A stretch of 33,910 nucleotides of DNA, from positions 1 through 33,910 of the forward strand of contig JACQHC010000091.1 in assembly GCA_016199245.1 (NCBI GenBank). Reading direction: 5' to 3'. Shown here one piece after another: positions 24,271 to 33,910 of the stretch. The notes under the pieces were generated by a model that was not told the origin of the DNA, ran no database searches, and saw only the letters and a program-made list of their open reading frames with translations. The position numbers and the translations under genes are program-made. This DNA is from Gemmatimonadota bacterium (lineage in GTDB: Bacteria; Gemmatimonadota; Gemmatimonadetes; Gemmatimonadales; GWC2-71-9). The stretch's first letter is position 1. Every line of letters starts with the position of its first letter.

Positions 24271-26308
24271 GCTCCCGCCGGCGCGGGCGACCGGTTCCCG
24301 GCCGCTCTGCCGGCCCGTCGGACGCCGCCGAGCCCCCTTTCGCCGCTTTCAGCTCGAAGATCTGGTCCCGCAACTCGGCCGCGAGCTCGAAGTCGAGCTC
24401 CGCGGCGGCCTCGCGCATCTGTTGCTCCAGCACCGCGATCATCTGTTCGCGATCCAGGCCCGCGGGCATGATCGGCGGCGGCCGCTCGCCCGGCTCGGTG
24501 CGGGCATCGGCCACGCGCGTCACGAGCCGAACTTGCTCCACGGATTTCCGGATCGAGACGGGCTTGATGCCGTGCGCGGCGTTGTGCGCCTCCTGAAGCG
24601 CGCGGCGGCGCTCCATCTCCGCCAGGGCTCGCTGCATGGAACCGGTCAGCCGGTCGGCGTACAGCACCGCGCGGCCGCGGATGTTCCGCGCCGCTCGTCC
24701 CACCGTCTGGATAAGCGAGCGGTCCGAGCGCAAGAAGCCTTCCTGGTCCGCGTCGAGCACGGCGACCAGGGCGACTTCGGGCAGGTCGAGGCCCTCTCGC
24801 AGCAGGTTGATGCCCACCAGGACGTCGAAATCCCCGAGCCGGAGGCCACGAACGATCTCCATCCGCTCGATCGCGTCGATCTCGGAGTGCATGTAGCGAA
24901 CGCGGACGCCCGCCTGTCGGAGATAGTCGGTGAGATCCTCCGCCATACGCTTGGTGAGCGTGGTCACGAGCACGCGATCTCCGGCCGCCGCGCACCGGCG
25001 GATCTCCGCGAGCAGGTCGTCCACCTGACCGGCGACCGGCCGGACCTGCACGGTCGGGTCCACGAGACCCGTGGGCCGGATGATCTGCTCCACAGCCCCG
25101 CCGCCCGACAGCTCGAGCTCCAGGTCGCCCGGCGTCGCGGAGACGAAGAGCAGCGTCGGCACGACGTCCATGAATTCCCGGAAATTGAGCGGGCGGTTGT
25201 CCAGGGCCGACGGCAAGCGGAATCCGTACTCCACGAGCGTCTGCTTGCGTGACCGGTCGCCCTCGTACATCCCGCCAAGCTGCGGCAGCGTGACGTGCGA
25301 CTCGTCCACAATGGTGAGAAACTCGGGCGGGAAATAATCGAGCAGACACGCGGGCCGCTCGCCCGCCCGCCGGCCGCTCAGGTGGCGACTGTAGTTCTCG
25401 ATCCCGGCGCACGTGCCGATCTCGAGCAGCATGTCCAGATCGAAGTGCGTGCGGGTCTCGAGCCGCTGCGCCTCGAGCAATTTTCCCTGCGGACGCAGCT
25501 CGGCCAGCCGGTCGGCCAGCTCCGCGCGGATGGACCGCGCCGCGGACTCCAGGGCGGGGCGCCGTACCACGTAATGGCTCGCCGGATACACGGCGCAGCG
25601 GTCCAGCTCGGCGATGGCGCGGCCGGTGAGCGGATCGATCTTGGTGACCCGCTCCACGCAATCGCCCCACAATTCGATGCGGACCGCCTGCTCCTCGTAG
25701 GCCGGGAAGACTTCCACGCAGTCGCCGCGCACGCGGAACGTCCCCCGCTCGAACCCCACGTCGTTGCGGCGGTACTGGATGCGCACGAGGTCCTCGAGGA
25801 TCGCGTCCCGCGGGCGTTCCTCGCCCACGGTGACCGTCGTCATCAGTTGCCGGTATTCGGCCGGGTCGCCCAGGCCGTAGATCGCGCTCACCGTGGCGAC
25901 GATGATCACGTCCTCCCGCTCCATGAGGCTGGACGTGGCCCGCAGCCGCAACGCCTCGATGTCCGGATTGATGGAGGCGTCCTTCTCGATGTACGTGTCC
26001 GTGGCGGGCACGTACGCCTCCGGCTGGTAATAGTCGTAGTACGAAATGAAGTACTCGACGGCGCTGCGCGGGAAAAATGACTTGAGCTCGCCGTACAGTT
26101 GCGCCGCCAGCGTTTTGTTGTGTGACAGGACGAGCGCGGGCCGGCCCCACGCGGCGAGGGCGTGCGCCACGGTCACCGTCTTGCCGGACCCCGTGACGCC
26201 AAGCAGGGTCTGATAGCGCCGGCCCGCCCGCAGTCCTTCGACCAGATCGGCGATTGCCTGCGGCTGATCGCCGGCGGGCGTGAACGGCATCTCGATGGAG
26301 AATGGCAT
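24248..26308 (-). CDS. uvrB: Excinuclease ABC subunit B
   Basis: Damage-verification helicase of nucleotide excision repair, receiving lesions from UvrA and recruiting UvrC. From ATG 26308 it is 686 aa. Walker A is GVTGSGKT (37-44). The DNA-clamping beta-hairpin is in the [12 protein letters not shown] block, DESHVTLPQ is the Walker B region, and the helicase motifs continue to VGRAARN. The C-terminal UVR domain (about 625-660) binds UvrC, and a basic tail follows. A GTG at 26344 overlapping the relA stop (GTGA) would add 12 residues and fits the local pattern of 4-nt overlaps, but neither start has a well-spaced Shine-Dalgarno; the ATG gives the family-typical N-terminus. Confidence 0.96.
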   Translation of the reverse strand: MPFSIEMPFTPAGDQPQAIADLVEGLRAGRRYQTLLGVTGSGKTVTVAHALAAWGRPALVLSHNKTLAAQLYGELKSFFPRSAVEYFISYYDYYQPEAYVPATDTYIEKDASINPDIEALRLRATSSLMEREDVIIVATVSAIYGLGDPAEYRQLMTTVTVGEERPRDAILEDLVRIQYRRNDVGFERGTFRVRGDCVEVFPAYEEQAVRIELWGDCVERVTKIDPLTGRAIAELDRCAVYPASHYVVRRPALESAARSIRAELADRLAELRPQGKLLEAQRLETRTHFDLDMLLEIGTCAGIENYSRHLSGRRAGERPACLLDYFPPEFLTIVDESHVTLPQLGGMYEGDRSRKQTLVEYGFRLPSALDNRPLNFREFMDVVPTLLFVSATPGDLELELSGGGAVEQIIRPTGLVDPTVQVRPVAGQVDDLLAEIRRCAAAGDRVLVTTLTKRMAEDLTDYLRQAGVRVRYMHSEIDAIERMEIVRGLRLGDFDVLVGINLLREGLDLPEVALVAVLDADQEGFLRSDRSLIQTVGRAARNIRGRAVLYADRLTGSMQRALAEMERRRALQEAHNAAHGIKPVSIRKSVEQVRLVTRVADARTEPGERPPPIMPAGLDREQMIAVLEQQMREAAAELDFELAAELRDQIFELKAAKGGSAASDGPAERPGTGRPRRRERAGRRRG

Positions 26309-26340
26309 GGACCGAACGGGCTCGGGCGCCGGGACGGACG

Positions 26341-28524
26341 TCACTCCTCTTCGCCGCGGAGCGCGGCCTCTCGCCGATCCACGGACGTGATCCCGCGCAC
26401 GCGGCGCATGGCCGCCATCACCTTGGTGAGCTGGGTCTGGTTCTCGACTTCGATCACGATGGTGCCGAACATGGCGCCGTCCTTCGCCGACAGGTCGACG
26501 CTCTTGATGTTGATCCCGCCTTCCGAGATCGCCGTCATCAGGTCGGCATACAACCCCCGGCGGTCCTCGCCGCTCACGCCGACGCCCACGACGAACACCT
26601 CGCCGTCGGTGCGCTGCCAGTCGATGTCCACCCGCCGCTCCGACTGCTGCGGCAGGCCAAGCAGGTTGGGGCAGTCGGCGCGGTGGATGGAAATCCCGCG
26701 ACCCCGCGTCACGTACCCGATCACCGCGTCGCCGGGCACCGGCTGACAGCACTGCGCGTAACGAACCATCAGCCCGTCCACGCCCTGGATGCGGACGCCC
26801 CGCCCTAACCGAAACCGCTCCATGACGCGGCCGAGCGCGCTGGGTTTGGGCGCCTGCAGCTCCTCGGCCGGCCGCGTGGGGAACAACGCCCGCATCACCT
26901 GGCCGGTGGGCACGGCGCCCGACCCCAGCGCTTCGAACAGTCGCTCCGCGGAGCTCACGGACAGCGCGGCGGCTGCGGCCGCCAGCTGATCGTCTTCCGG
27001 CGACGGCAACCGCCGGCGTCTGAGCTCGCGCGCCAGGATCTCCCGCCCCAGCGCGATACTGGTCGCCGCCTCTTCTTGCTTGATCCAGTGCCGGATGCGG
27101 TGCCGGGCCCGCGCCGTGCGGACGTGCGTCAGCCAGTCCTTGGAGACGCGCGGCTGTGACGCGGTCAGGATCTCGACGGTGTCCCCGTTGCGAAGCGGGC
27201 GGTGCAGCGGCGCGATGCGGCCGTTGACGCGCGCACCCTGACAGCGCAGCCCCACTTCCGTGTGCACGGCGAAGGCGAAGTCGATGGGCGTGGCCCCCTT
27301 GGGCAGCCGCTTCACGTCCCCCTTGGGCGTGAAGACAAAGATCTCGTCCTGGTAGAGGTCGATCTTGAGGAACTCGAGGAATTCCTCCGGGTTGTGCGTG
27401 TCCTGTTGCAGCTCGAGAAGCTGGCGGAACCAGGCGAACCGCGTGTCCAGCTCGTCGGAGCGGCGCTGCTCTTTGTACACCCAGTGGGCGGCGATGCCGA
27501 ACTCGGCCGTGCGATGCATGTCGCGCGTGCGAATCTGGATCTCGTACAGCTGGCCCCCCGGGCCGAAGATCGTCGTGTGCAGCGACTGGTACGCATTCGA
27601 CTTGGGCGATGCGATGTAGTCTTTGATCCGCTCCTGGAGCGGGGTCCAGTGGTGGTGAATCAGGCCAAGGGCGTGATAACAATCGGCCACGCTATTCACC
27701 AGCACGCGCACCGCCATGAGGTCGTAGATCTCCTCGAATGGCTTGTTGCGCATGCGCATCTTCTTGAAGATGGACCAGAGGTGCTTGGGGCGCCCCGTCA
27801 CCTCGAAGTCCGCAAGGCCTGCCCGGTGCAGCGCGTCCTCGAGCGGGGTGCGCAGCCGCGCAATCATCTCCTCGCGCTCGGCGCGCCGGGCCTGGATCTT
27901 CGCGGCCAGCGCCCGGTAGTCCTCCGGCTCCAGGAACTTGAACGACAGGTCCTCGAGCTCCGCCTTCATGCCCGCCATACCGAATCGGTGCGCCAGGGAG
28001 GCGTAGATCTCCCGGGTCTCCAGCGCAATGCGCCGCTGCGCGTCCCCGGGCAGGTGCTCCAGCGTGCGCATGTTGTGCAGCCGGTCGGCGAGCTTCACGA
28101 TGATGACGCGCGCGTCCCGCGCAATGGACAGGAGCAGCTTGCGGTAGTTCTCGACCTGCTCTTCCTCGCTCGAGCGGAACGTGAGGCTCGAGATCTTCGT
28201 GAGCCCGTCCACCAGGCCGGAAACCTCATCGCCGAACGTCTCCCGGAGGCCCCCAACGGTGACGTCGGCGTCCTCGACCACGTCGTGGAGCAGCGCCGCC
28301 GCGATGGTCACCGAATCGAGGTTGTGCTCGACCAGGATCTTGGCGACCTCGACGGAATGGGACACGAAGTCGTCGCCGGATAGCCGCTTCTGGCCGCGGT
28401 GCGCCGTGGCGCTGAACTGGTAGGCGCGCTCGATCAGCGCCAGGTCGAGCCGGTCTTTCCGCTCGGCCAGCGCCCGCGCGAAGTCGCCGTCCAGGTCTAT
28501 CGGCGCCGTGGTCATTACAGCCAT
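26341..28524 (-). CDS. relA: Bifunctional (p)ppGpp synthetase/hydrolase (RelA/SpoT)
   Basis: Controls the stringent-response alarmone (p)ppGpp. The 727-aa product has the full long-RSH layout: HD hydrolase domain (HD at 80-81 and ED at 84-85 intact), synthetase domain, TGS ([15 protein letters not shown]), helical region and C-terminal ACT domain ([14 protein letters not shown]). The synthetase loop reads RIKD (299-302), the RxKD form seen in bifunctional enzymes rather than the acidic ExDD of synthetase-only RelA. Both activities are therefore expected. The ATG at 28524 overlaps the radC end; an alternative ATG at 28515 forms TAATG with the radC stop. Confidence 0.95.
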   Translation of the reverse strand: MAVMTTAPIDLDGDFARALAERKDRLDLALIERAYQFSATAHRGQKRLSGDDFVSHSVEVAKILVEHNLDSVTIAAALLHDVVEDADVTVGGLRETFGDEVSGLVDGLTKISSLTFRSSEEEQVENYRKLLLSIARDARVIIVKLADRLHNMRTLEHLPGDAQRRIALETREIYASLAHRFGMAGMKAELEDLSFKFLEPEDYRALAAKIQARRAEREEMIARLRTPLEDALHRAGLADFEVTGRPKHLWSIFKKMRMRNKPFEEIYDLMAVRVLVNSVADCYHALGLIHHHWTPLQERIKDYIASPKSNAYQSLHTTIFGPGGQLYEIQIRTRDMHRTAEFGIAAHWVYKEQRRSDELDTRFAWFRQLLELQQDTHNPEEFLEFLKIDLYQDEIFVFTPKGDVKRLPKGATPIDFAFAVHTEVGLRCQGARVNGRIAPLHRPLRNGDTVEILTASQPRVSKDWLTHVRTARARHRIRHWIKQEEAATSIALGREILARELRRRRLPSPEDDQLAAAAAALSVSSAERLFEALGSGAVPTGQVMRALFPTRPAEELQAPKPSALGRVMERFRLGRGVRIQGVDGLMVRYAQCCQPVPGDAVIGYVTRGRGISIHRADCPNLLGLPQQSERRVDIDWQRTDGEVFVVGVGVSGEDRRGLYADLMTAISEGGINIKSVDLSAKDGAMFGTIVIEVENQTQLTKVMAAMRRVRGITSVDRREAALRGEEE

Positions 28525-29201
28525 CCCGCTTCCGCGAAGCTGAAGTACCGCTCGCTCCCCACAATCACGTGATCATACACCGGGACGTCCAGGAGTCGCC
28601 CCGCCTCCACCAATTGGCGGGTCACCGCCCGGTCTTCCGCCGACGGCGTGGGGTCCCCGCTCGGGTGATTGTGCACCACGATGACCCCGGCCGCGGCTTC
28701 GGCAATGGCGGCGCGAAACACTTCGCGCGGGTGCACCAGCGAGCCGGTCAGGGTCCCCCGCGTGATCAGCACGTCCCGGAGGAGCCGGTGCTGGACGTCC
28801 AGCGCCAGCAGGTGGAACTCCTCCACCACCAGGTCGCGCAGCCGCGGGGCGCACAGATAGTAGGCGTCCGCCGGGGCGCGCAGCGCCTCCAGTCGCGCCG
28901 GGTCGTCGCGCGCCAGCCGTCGCCCCAGCTCCAGCGCCGCCGCGATCCGCGCCGCCTTCGCGGCCCCGATCCCGAAGCCGCCCGCCAATGCCGCAGCCGG
29001 CCGCCGGGCCAGGTGCCGCAGCGTCCCTCCCGCCTCGGCCAGCAAGCGCGTTGCCAGCTCCAGGGCGTCCCCCCGCGCCGTGCCCGCTCCTATGAGGATG
29101 GCCAGGAGCTCGGCTGCCGTCAACGCGGAGGCCCCCAGCGCGAACAGCCGTTCGCGGGGGCGATCCTCGATCGTGGTCTCGGAGACACGCGGCGGCGCCA
29201 T
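28515..29201 (-). CDS. radC: RadC/JAMM-domain protein
   Basis: A 228-aa protein with a helix-hairpin-helix-like N-terminal region (GFGIGAAKAARI, about 75-86) and a C-terminal JAB/MPN metalloprotease-like domain. The metal ligands are all present: HNHPSGDPTPSAED at residues 177-190 (H177, H179, D190). The name comes from an old repair phenotype now thought wrong; the biochemical role is unsettled. It precedes relA with an overlap and follows secA after a 74-bp gap in which I see no firm promoter or terminator. The chromosomal operon context argues against a plasmid or phage RadC-like gene. Confidence 0.93.
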   Translation of the reverse strand: MAPPRVSETTIEDRPRERLFALGASALTAAELLAILIGAGTARGDALELATRLLAEAGGTLRHLARRPAAALAGGFGIGAAKAARIAAALELGRRLARDDPARLEALRAPADAYYLCAPRLRDLVVEEFHLLALDVQHRLLRDVLITRGTLTGSLVHPREVFRAAIAEAAAGVIVVHNHPSGDPTPSAEDRAVTRQLVEAGRLLDVPVYDHVIVGSERYFSFAEAGWL

Positions 29202-29275
29202 TACCCAAACCTGGCGCCGCGCCGGGAGTCAGGCGTTATCGAAACCGCTGCAGGAAGGGCCGGAAAAGCGCGGTG

Positions 29276-32200
29276 TCACACCCCCGCCCCGTGGCATTTC
29301 TTGTACTTGCGACCGCTGCCGCAGGGACACGGATCGTTTCGTCCCACCTTGGGCACCGCGCGCTCCGGCGACCGGCGGATGTCCGGACCCCCGTCCGGGC
29401 TGCGATTGGTGAACGTGCGGGGGGGCGCGGCCGGCGCCGCTCCCGGAACCAGCAGGTCGGACTCGGCCGGGGCGGCAGGTCCCGCGGGCCTCCGCGGCGC
29501 CCCTCCGCCGGATGGGCCGGCCGGCGGCGGACCCGGCGTGAGTTGCATCTGCAGCTTGAAGAACCGCTCGGTGAACGTGGACCGCACGTCGTGCATGAGG
29601 TCCACGAACATCTCGAAGGCTTCTTTCTTGTACTCGATCAGCGGGTCCTTCTGCCCCCAGGCACGGTAGTGGATCGCGTTCCGCAGCTGGTCGAGATCGT
29701 ACAGGTGGTCCTTCCATTTTTCGTCGAGCACGCCCAGCATGACTTGCGACAGCAAGCGGTCCCCCAGGCTCTCGATGCCGTAGCGCCGGCCCCGCTCGTC
29801 CCACGAGGTGAGGCGAGCCCGGAACGCGTCCTCGCCGGCACGCCCCAGCATCCGTTTGAGGGCGGCGGCGTCCGGGACCTTGGCCGCATCCTCGATGTCC
29901 GGCGCGGGCACGAGGTAGTGCATCATCAGGTCCGTGGCGATCAGCTTGCGGTCCCATTGCTCCGGCGGGTCCGCCGACGCCTGGTCGGCGAACCGGCCCA
30001 GCGCGGCCTCGATCATCCGCAGGGCCTCCGCCTTGAGGTCCTCCCCGCCCTCGAGCGCGAACAACCGCAGCGAGTAGATCACCTCGCGCTGCTGATTCAT
30101 GACGTCGTCGTATTCGAGCAGCCGCTTGCGGGCCTGGAAGTTCTGGAGCTCGACCCGCTTCTGGGCGTTCCCGATCGCGCGCGTGACGAGCGGGTGGGTG
30201 ATGACCTCGCTGACCTCCTCGAGCGTCCCCTCCCGGCCGCACTTGCCGCATTTCTCCGAGTTCTTCGACTGCTCGTTCCCGCAGTTCGGGCAACGGTACA
30301 TCACCGCGCCTTCCATCCAGCGCGCGATCCGGTCCGACCCGAACAACCGCATGAGGTCGTCTTCGAGCGAAAGGAAGAACACGCTCTGCCCCGGGTCGCC
30401 CTGGCGGCCCGAGCGCCCCCGCAGCTGCCGATCGATGCGCCGCGACTCGTGCCGCTCCGTGCCGACGATCACCAGGCCGCAGGGCGGGTCCTCCTGGCAG
30501 CGGAGCTCCCGGATGCGGTCCGGCGTGAGATCGGGCCGCTCGACGTTCTGCCCGAACGGGGCGAGCCGGGACGTGATCCCGCACACCTGGCACTTCCGCA
30601 CGCCGGGCCCGAGCTTGATGTCGGTGCCGCGGCCGGCCATGTTGGTCGCGATCGTGATCGCGCCCGGGCGGCCCGCCTGGGCCACGATCTCCGCCTCCCG
30701 CTGGTGCAGCTTCGCGTTCAGGACTTCATGCTTGAGTCCGCGACGCTTCAGCATGCGGGCCAGCGTCTCGGAGACCTCCACGCTGACCGTTCCCACGAGC
30801 ACCGGCAGTCCCCGCTCGTGGTGCCGCACCACCTCGTCGACGATGGCGTTGTACTTCTCCCGCCGCGTCTTGTAGATGAGATCGTGGAGGTCGATCCGGC
30901 GCACCGGTCGGTTGGTCGGGATGACGCTGACTTCCAGGCCGTAGATCTGGAAGAACTCCGTCTCTTCCGTCTCCGCCGTCCCCGTCATGCCGGCCAGCTT
31001 GTCGTACATGCGGAAGTAGTTCTGAATGGTGATCGTCGCGAACGTTTGCGTTTCCCCGCGAACCGTCACCCCTTCCTTGGCTTCCACGGCCTGGTGCAGC
31101 CCGTCCGACCAGCGCCGTCCCGGCAGGATGCGGCCCGTGAACTCGTCCACGATGAAGACCTGGCCGTCCTGAATGACGTACTCCACGTCCTTCTCGTACA
31201 GCGCGTGGGCCTGCAGCAGCTTGTGGATGATGTGCAGCTTCTCGCTCTTGGCCGCGTACTCGGCCTCGAGCTGCCGCCGGCGCTCCAGCTTCTCCGGCGG
31301 TGCGAGCGCCTCGTCGTGGTCGATCTTGCCGAATTCCTCCGAGATATCCGGCACCACGAACAGGCCGGGCTCGTTGGGGCTCATGGCCTCGACGCCGCGA
31401 TCCGTGAGGTGGACCGAGTGCCCCCGCTCGTCCATCACGAAATACAGCCGCTCCTCGAGATCGCGGAACTTCTGCTCGCGCCCCGGCAGCTTGCGGTCGC
31501 CGAGCACGTCGAGCTCGACCCGCTGCACCAGCTGCTTCACCGAGGACTCCTGCAGCAGCTTCATCAGGCGCTTGTTCTTCGGCATGCCCTTCTGCGCCTG
31601 ATACAGCTTCAGGCTCGCCTCGTAGCGCTGGTCCTCCTGGTCCAGCAGCGGCTCGGCCGCCGCGACGAGCTCGTTCGCCACCGCGGTCTGCCGCCGCACG
31701 AGCTGAGCGACCTGCGCGTTGAACTCGGCGTACTTGGTGTCCGACTCGTTGCCCACCGGCCCGGAGATGATGAGCGGGGTCCGGGCCTCGTCGATCAGGA
31801 TGCTGTCCACCTCGTCGATGATGGCGTAGTAGTGCCCGCGCTGCACCCGCTGCTCCAGCGAGAACACCATGTTGTCGCGCAGGTAGTCAAAGCCGAACTC
31901 GTTGTTCGTACCGTACACCACGTCGCACTGGTAGGCGGCGCGACGCTCCGGGCTCGAGGGATCCGTGTCGTCAATGCACCCGACCGTGAGGCCGAGCCAC
32001 CTGAGGAGGTGGCCCATCCACTGGGAGTCACGGCGGGCCAGGTAGTTGTTCACCGTGACGAGATGCACGCCGCGCCCGGTGAGCGCGTTGAGGTACAGGG
32101 GCAACGTGGCTACCAGGGTCTTCCCTTCCCCGGTGGCCATTTCGGCGATGCGGCCCTGGTGCAGCACGATGCCGCCGATGAGCTGCACGTCGTACGGCAC

Positions 32201-32611
32201 CATGTCCCAGGTCATCTCGTGGCCCGTCACCACGAACGGGCTACCGAGCAGGCGGCGGCACGCCTCGCGCACCGTCGCGAACGCCTCCGGCAGCAGGTCC
32301 GCCAGCGCGCGGTTCGTCGCGACATGCAGCTCCCGTTCGAGCTCGCGGATCTGCCTGTCGAGCTCCTCGCGCTGATGCGCGTCCGCGCACGTGCGCTTGG
32401 CCACGCGCGTCTCGGCCAGCCGGTCCTCGATGGCCCCGAGCCGCTCGCGCAGCAGGCCCCGGAGTCTGGCGGTCTGGCCCTGAATCTCGCTGTCGGGTTT
32501 CTGTGAGAGGCGCGTCTCTTCTTCGTGGACGCGCGCAATGATCGGGCGCAGCCGCTTCAACTCGCGCTCGAAGCGAGTGCCGACAACCGCAGTCACGAGT
32601 TGTTTGAGCAT
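29276..32611 (-). CDS. secA: Preprotein translocase ATPase SecA, long form
   Basis: Motor ATPase that pushes unfolded preproteins through SecYEG. At 1,111 aa it is the long form found in the Bacteroidetes/Gemmatimonadetes group. It has Walker A ATGEGKT, the [14 protein letters not shown] block, [11 protein letters not shown] and [25 protein letters not shown]. Extra sequence includes an N-terminal helical insertion before LADLLPEAF and two four-Cys insertions: C674, C677, C705, C711 between the GTDIKLG and GTERHES motifs, and C774, C777, C788, C791 before THPLVTRAI. The usual C-terminal zinc/SecB-type motif is kept (C1095, C1097, C1106, H1107). The ATG overlaps the nadD stop by one base (TGATG). 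Confidence 0.97.
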   Translation of the reverse strand: MLKQLVTAVVGTRFERELKRLRPIIARVHEEETRLSQKPDSEIQGQTARLRGLLRERLGAIEDRLAETRVAKRTCADAHQREELDRQIRELERELHVATNRALADLLPEAFATVREACRRLLGSPFVVTGHEMTWDMVPYDVQLIGGIVLHQGRIAEMATGEGKTLVATLPLYLNALTGRGVHLVTVNNYLARRDSQWMGHLLRWLGLTVGCIDDTDPSSPERRAAYQCDVVYGTNNEFGFDYLRDNMVFSLEQRVQRGHYYAIIDEVDSILIDEARTPLIISGPVGNESDTKYAEFNAQVAQLVRRQTAVANELVAAAEPLLDQEDQRYEASLKLYQAQKGMPKNKRLMKLLQESSVKQLVQRVELDVLGDRKLPGREQKFRDLEERLYFVMDERGHSVHLTDRGVEAMSPNEPGLFVVPDISEEFGKIDHDEALAPPEKLERRRQLEAEYAAKSEKLHIIHKLLQAHALYEKDVEYVIQDGQVFIVDEFTGRILPGRRWSDGLHQAVEAKEGVTVRGETQTFATITIQNYFRMYDKLAGMTGTAETEETEFFQIYGLEVSVIPTNRPVRRIDLHDLIYKTRREKYNAIVDEVVRHHERGLPVLVGTVSVEVSETLARMLKRRGLKHEVLNAKLHQREAEIVAQAGRPGAITIATNMAGRGTDIKLGPGVRKCQVCGITSRLAPFGQNVERPDLTPDRIRELRCQEDPPCGLVIVGTERHESRRIDRQLRGRSGRQGDPGQSVFFLSLEDDLMRLFGSDRIARWMEGAVMYRCPNCGNEQSKNSEKCGKCGREGTLEEVSEVITHPLVTRAIGNAQKRVELQNFQARKRLLEYDDVMNQQREVIYSLRLFALEGGEDLKAEALRMIEAALGRFADQASADPPEQWDRKLIATDLMMHYLVPAPDIEDAAKVPDAAALKRMLGRAGEDAFRARLTSWDERGRRYGIESLGDRLLSQVMLGVLDEKWKDHLYDLDQLRNAIHYRAWGQKDPLIEYKKEAFEMFVDLMHDVRSTFTERFFKLQMQLTPGPPPAGPSGGGAPRRPAGPAAPAESDLLVPGAAPAAPPRTFTNRSPDGGPDIRRSPERAVPKVGRNDPCPCGSGRKYKKCHGAGV

Positions 32612-33183
32612 CAGTCTGCGTCGCGATACAGTCCGTGGGCGCGGATGTAGTCCTCCACGCCGCGCGGGACGAGGTAGCGGATAGACGCGCCCCGGCGCAC
32701 CATCTCCCGCACCATCGTGGCGGAGATATCGATGCCGGGAATGGTGACGACGGACGACGCCGGCCCGGGCTCCGGGGTCGCGCCCGGCCGGGTCACCACC
32801 ACCAGCCGCGCCAGCGCCGGCAGCGCGTCGGCATCGTACCAGGCGCCGAGGTCGCGCGCCGCATCGGAGCCGACGATGAAGAATAATTGGTCATGCGGTA
32901 AATCGGCGCGCAGGGAACGGAGCGTCTCGACGCTGTAGGACGGACCCGGTCGGTCCAGCTCGCGCCGGTCGACCACGAAGGCTGCATGGTCCGCGACGGC
33001 GGCGTCCAGCATCGCCGCGCGATGCGCCGCGCTCGCCACGTGCCGGCCACCCTTCAGCGGCTGATGTCCGGCCGGAACGAACCGGACCTGATCCAGCTCA
33101 AGGCAGTCCCGCGCGCCTTCGGCCGCCACGAGATGCCCGAGGTGCACGGGGTCGAACGATCCTCCCAGCACGCCGATCCGCAC
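32611..33183 (-). CDS. nadD: Nicotinate-mononucleotide adenylyltransferase
   Basis: Transfers AMP from ATP to nicotinate mononucleotide, making deamido-NAD in NAD+ biosynthesis. The nucleotidyltransferase signature [12 protein letters not shown] lies at the N-terminus and [13 protein letters not shown] near the C-terminus; [13 protein letters not shown] is also typical. GTG 33183 gives 190 aa and starts right at the conserved RIGVLGGSF strand; the frame is open further upstream, but only as low-complexity Arg/Ser sequence lying over bamD. It starts 7 bp after the bamD stop with no clear Shine-Dalgarno, suggesting coupling, and overlaps secA by one base. Confidence 0.95.
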   Translation of the reverse strand: MRIGVLGGSFDPVHLGHLVAAEGARDCLELDQVRFVPAGHQPLKGGRHVASAAHRAAMLDAAVADHAAFVVDRRELDRPGPSYSVETLRSLRADLPHDQLFFIVGSDAARDLGAWYDADALPALARLVVVTRPGATPEPGPASSVVTIPGIDISATMVREMVRRGASIRYLVPRGVEDYIRAHGLYRDAD

Positions 33184-33190
33184 GGACCGT

Positions 33191-33910
33191 TCAGGGCGTC
33201 CCGGCAGGCGGGGGGCAGGTCCGGGCGAGGTCTTCCGTCGTCGGGTAGTAGCGCCGGAGGTGGTCGCACGTCTCGCGCTCTTCCTCCGCGTACCCGATCG
33301 TGCGGTACGCCTCGACCAGGCGGAGCAGCGCCAGGGGCGCGAAACTGGACTGGGCGTACTCCGCCACCACCGACCGGAAGTAGATGATCGCCGAGTCGTA
33401 CGCGTGCAGGCGGAAGTAGAACACACCGTTCAAGTAGTCCTTTTCCGCGAATTTCTCCTGCAACGCGGTGAGCTTGATGCCCGCGCGGGCGGCCGCGGGA
33501 CTCGATGGGAACCTGGCCAGCAGCTCGCGGTAGACGGCCACGGCGCTCTCCCCATACGTGGGATCGAGTGCGGGCAGCTTCCACAATTCGGCGAGGGCGT
33601 CGCCGCTGCGGAGCAGCGCGTCCGGGGCGAGCGGGTGGGCAGCGTGCGTCTCGGCGATGCGCCGGAATTGCCGCGAGGCCTCCAGGTAGAGCCCGGCGGC
33701 GAAATCGCATTCCGCCAGGAAATAGGTCGCCTCCGCCACGCGAGGATCGCGTGACGGCAACTCCCCCACTACGCGCGAGAACTCCGGCTGAGCGCGCTTG
33801 CAGCGGCCCCCCCGAAAGTCGTCGCGTGCCTGCGCCAGCACGGAATCCGCCGGCACCACGGGCTCGGGCGGCTCCGGCCCGCCGCCGCAGGCCGTTAGGG
33901 CAACCACGAC
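33191..33910 (-). CDS. bamD: Outer-membrane assembly lipoprotein BamD (5' partial)
   Basis: TPR lipoprotein of the BAM complex that inserts beta-barrels into the outer membrane. The visible part begins inside the signal peptide with the lipobox LTAC and is followed by five TPR-like helical pairs (ARDDFRGGRCKRAQPEFSRV, YLEASRQFRRIAETHAAHP, AVAVYRELLARFPSSP, YLNGVFYFRLHAYDSAIIYF, LRLVEAYRTIGYAEEERE). The YFRLHAYDSAIIYF and FPSSPAA blocks are characteristic of BamD/ComL. The frame is open to the window end; GTG at 33907 leaves too short a signal peptide, so the real start is outside. Confidence 0.88.
   Translation of the reverse strand, partial: VVVALTACGGGPEPPEPVVPADSVLAQARDDFRGGRCKRAQPEFSRVVGELPSRDPRVAEATYFLAECDFAAGLYLEASRQFRRIAETHAAHPLAPDALLRSGDALAELWKLPALDPTYGESAVAVYRELLARFPSSPAAARAGIKLTALQEKFAEKDYLNGVFYFRLHAYDSAIIYFRSVVAEYAQSSFAPLALLRLVEAYRTIGYAEEERETCDHLRRYYPTTEDLARTCPPPAGTP

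Noticed and set aside
24243-26150. 635-codon minus-strand frame overlapping uvrB
   Set aside because: It is a shadow in another frame of uvrB, with no recognisable motif.
26309-27682. Upstream extension of the uvrB frame through relA
   Set aside because: It overlaps relA completely and reads as low-complexity Arg/Ala sequence; UvrB is full length from 26308 (or 26344).
28515-29201. radC as a sign of a mobile element
   Set aside because: Plasmid and phage RadC-like genes exist, but this one sits in a housekeeping operon with no integrase, repeats or composition change around it.
29273-32506. 1,077-codon open frame on the plus strand opposite secA
   Set aside because: It mirrors the secA codons; the composition (His/Val/Leu/Arg-rich) and lack of any domain are typical of antisense frames in very GC-rich DNA, and secA is unmistakable.
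1-33910. tRNA, rRNA, insertion sequences or phage genes
   Set aside because: None was seen by reading; coding genes fill nearly all the window and no gap exceeds 300 bp.

Overview
The window is 33.9 kb of very GC-rich, gene-dense bacterial chromosome. It encodes a didermic organism with a Tol-Pal system, BamD, LptD, lipoproteins with lipoboxes and a Tat system. The SecA is the long (about 1,110 aa) form typical of the Bacteroidetes/Chlorobi/Gemmatimonadetes group. Several signal peptides end in A|QD or A|QQ. Together with GC content and gene order this suggests Gemmatimonadota; that is inference, because no rRNA gene is present. Every gene except the first is on the minus strand, so the operons read right to left.

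Right to left: bamD (cut by the edge), nadD and secA form one tight group. After 74 bp come radC, a bifunctional relA/spoT, uvrB, tsaE, tsaB and rimI, nearly all overlapping. A consensus sigma-70 promoter (TTGACA-17-TATAGT) then starts ssb plus an overlapping LysM-domain gene, which ends at a perfect GC-rich palindrome. The next operon is a sugar-nucleotide epimerase, tolQ, tolR, tolA/tonB-like, tolB, pal, cpoB, and then one continuous reading frame encoding TatC followed by the LPS transporter LptD. A fibronectin-III lipoprotein follows, with a 38-bp imperfect hairpin made of 10-bp repeats right after its stop. Then come hutH-hutU-hutI (histidine to N-formimino-glutamate), a large TPR protein, a long-chain polyprenyl diphosphate synthase, a DUF4321-type membrane protein and tatA. 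At the left edge a PpiD/SurA-like foldase lies on the plus strand, convergent with tatA.

The main theme is cell-envelope biogenesis: export (SecA, TatA, TatC), outer-membrane assembly (BamD, LptD, PpiD-like), envelope integrity (Tol-Pal-CpoB, LysM), plus housekeeping (NadD, RelA, UvrB, the TsaB/TsaE tRNA t6A factors, SSB).

The most notable observations are: (1) tatC has no stop codon and runs in frame into lptD, with a strong internal Shine-Dalgarno, a GTG and a signal peptide at the junction; (2) two genes, hutI and the TPR gene, have no ATG/GTG/TTG at the required N-terminus but have a well-placed CTG; (3) a decamer-repeat hairpin lies between the FN3 lipoprotein and hutH; (4) SecA carries two internal four-cysteine insertions besides its normal C-terminal zinc motif. 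No CRISPR array, tRNA, rRNA, insertion sequence or phage gene was seen.
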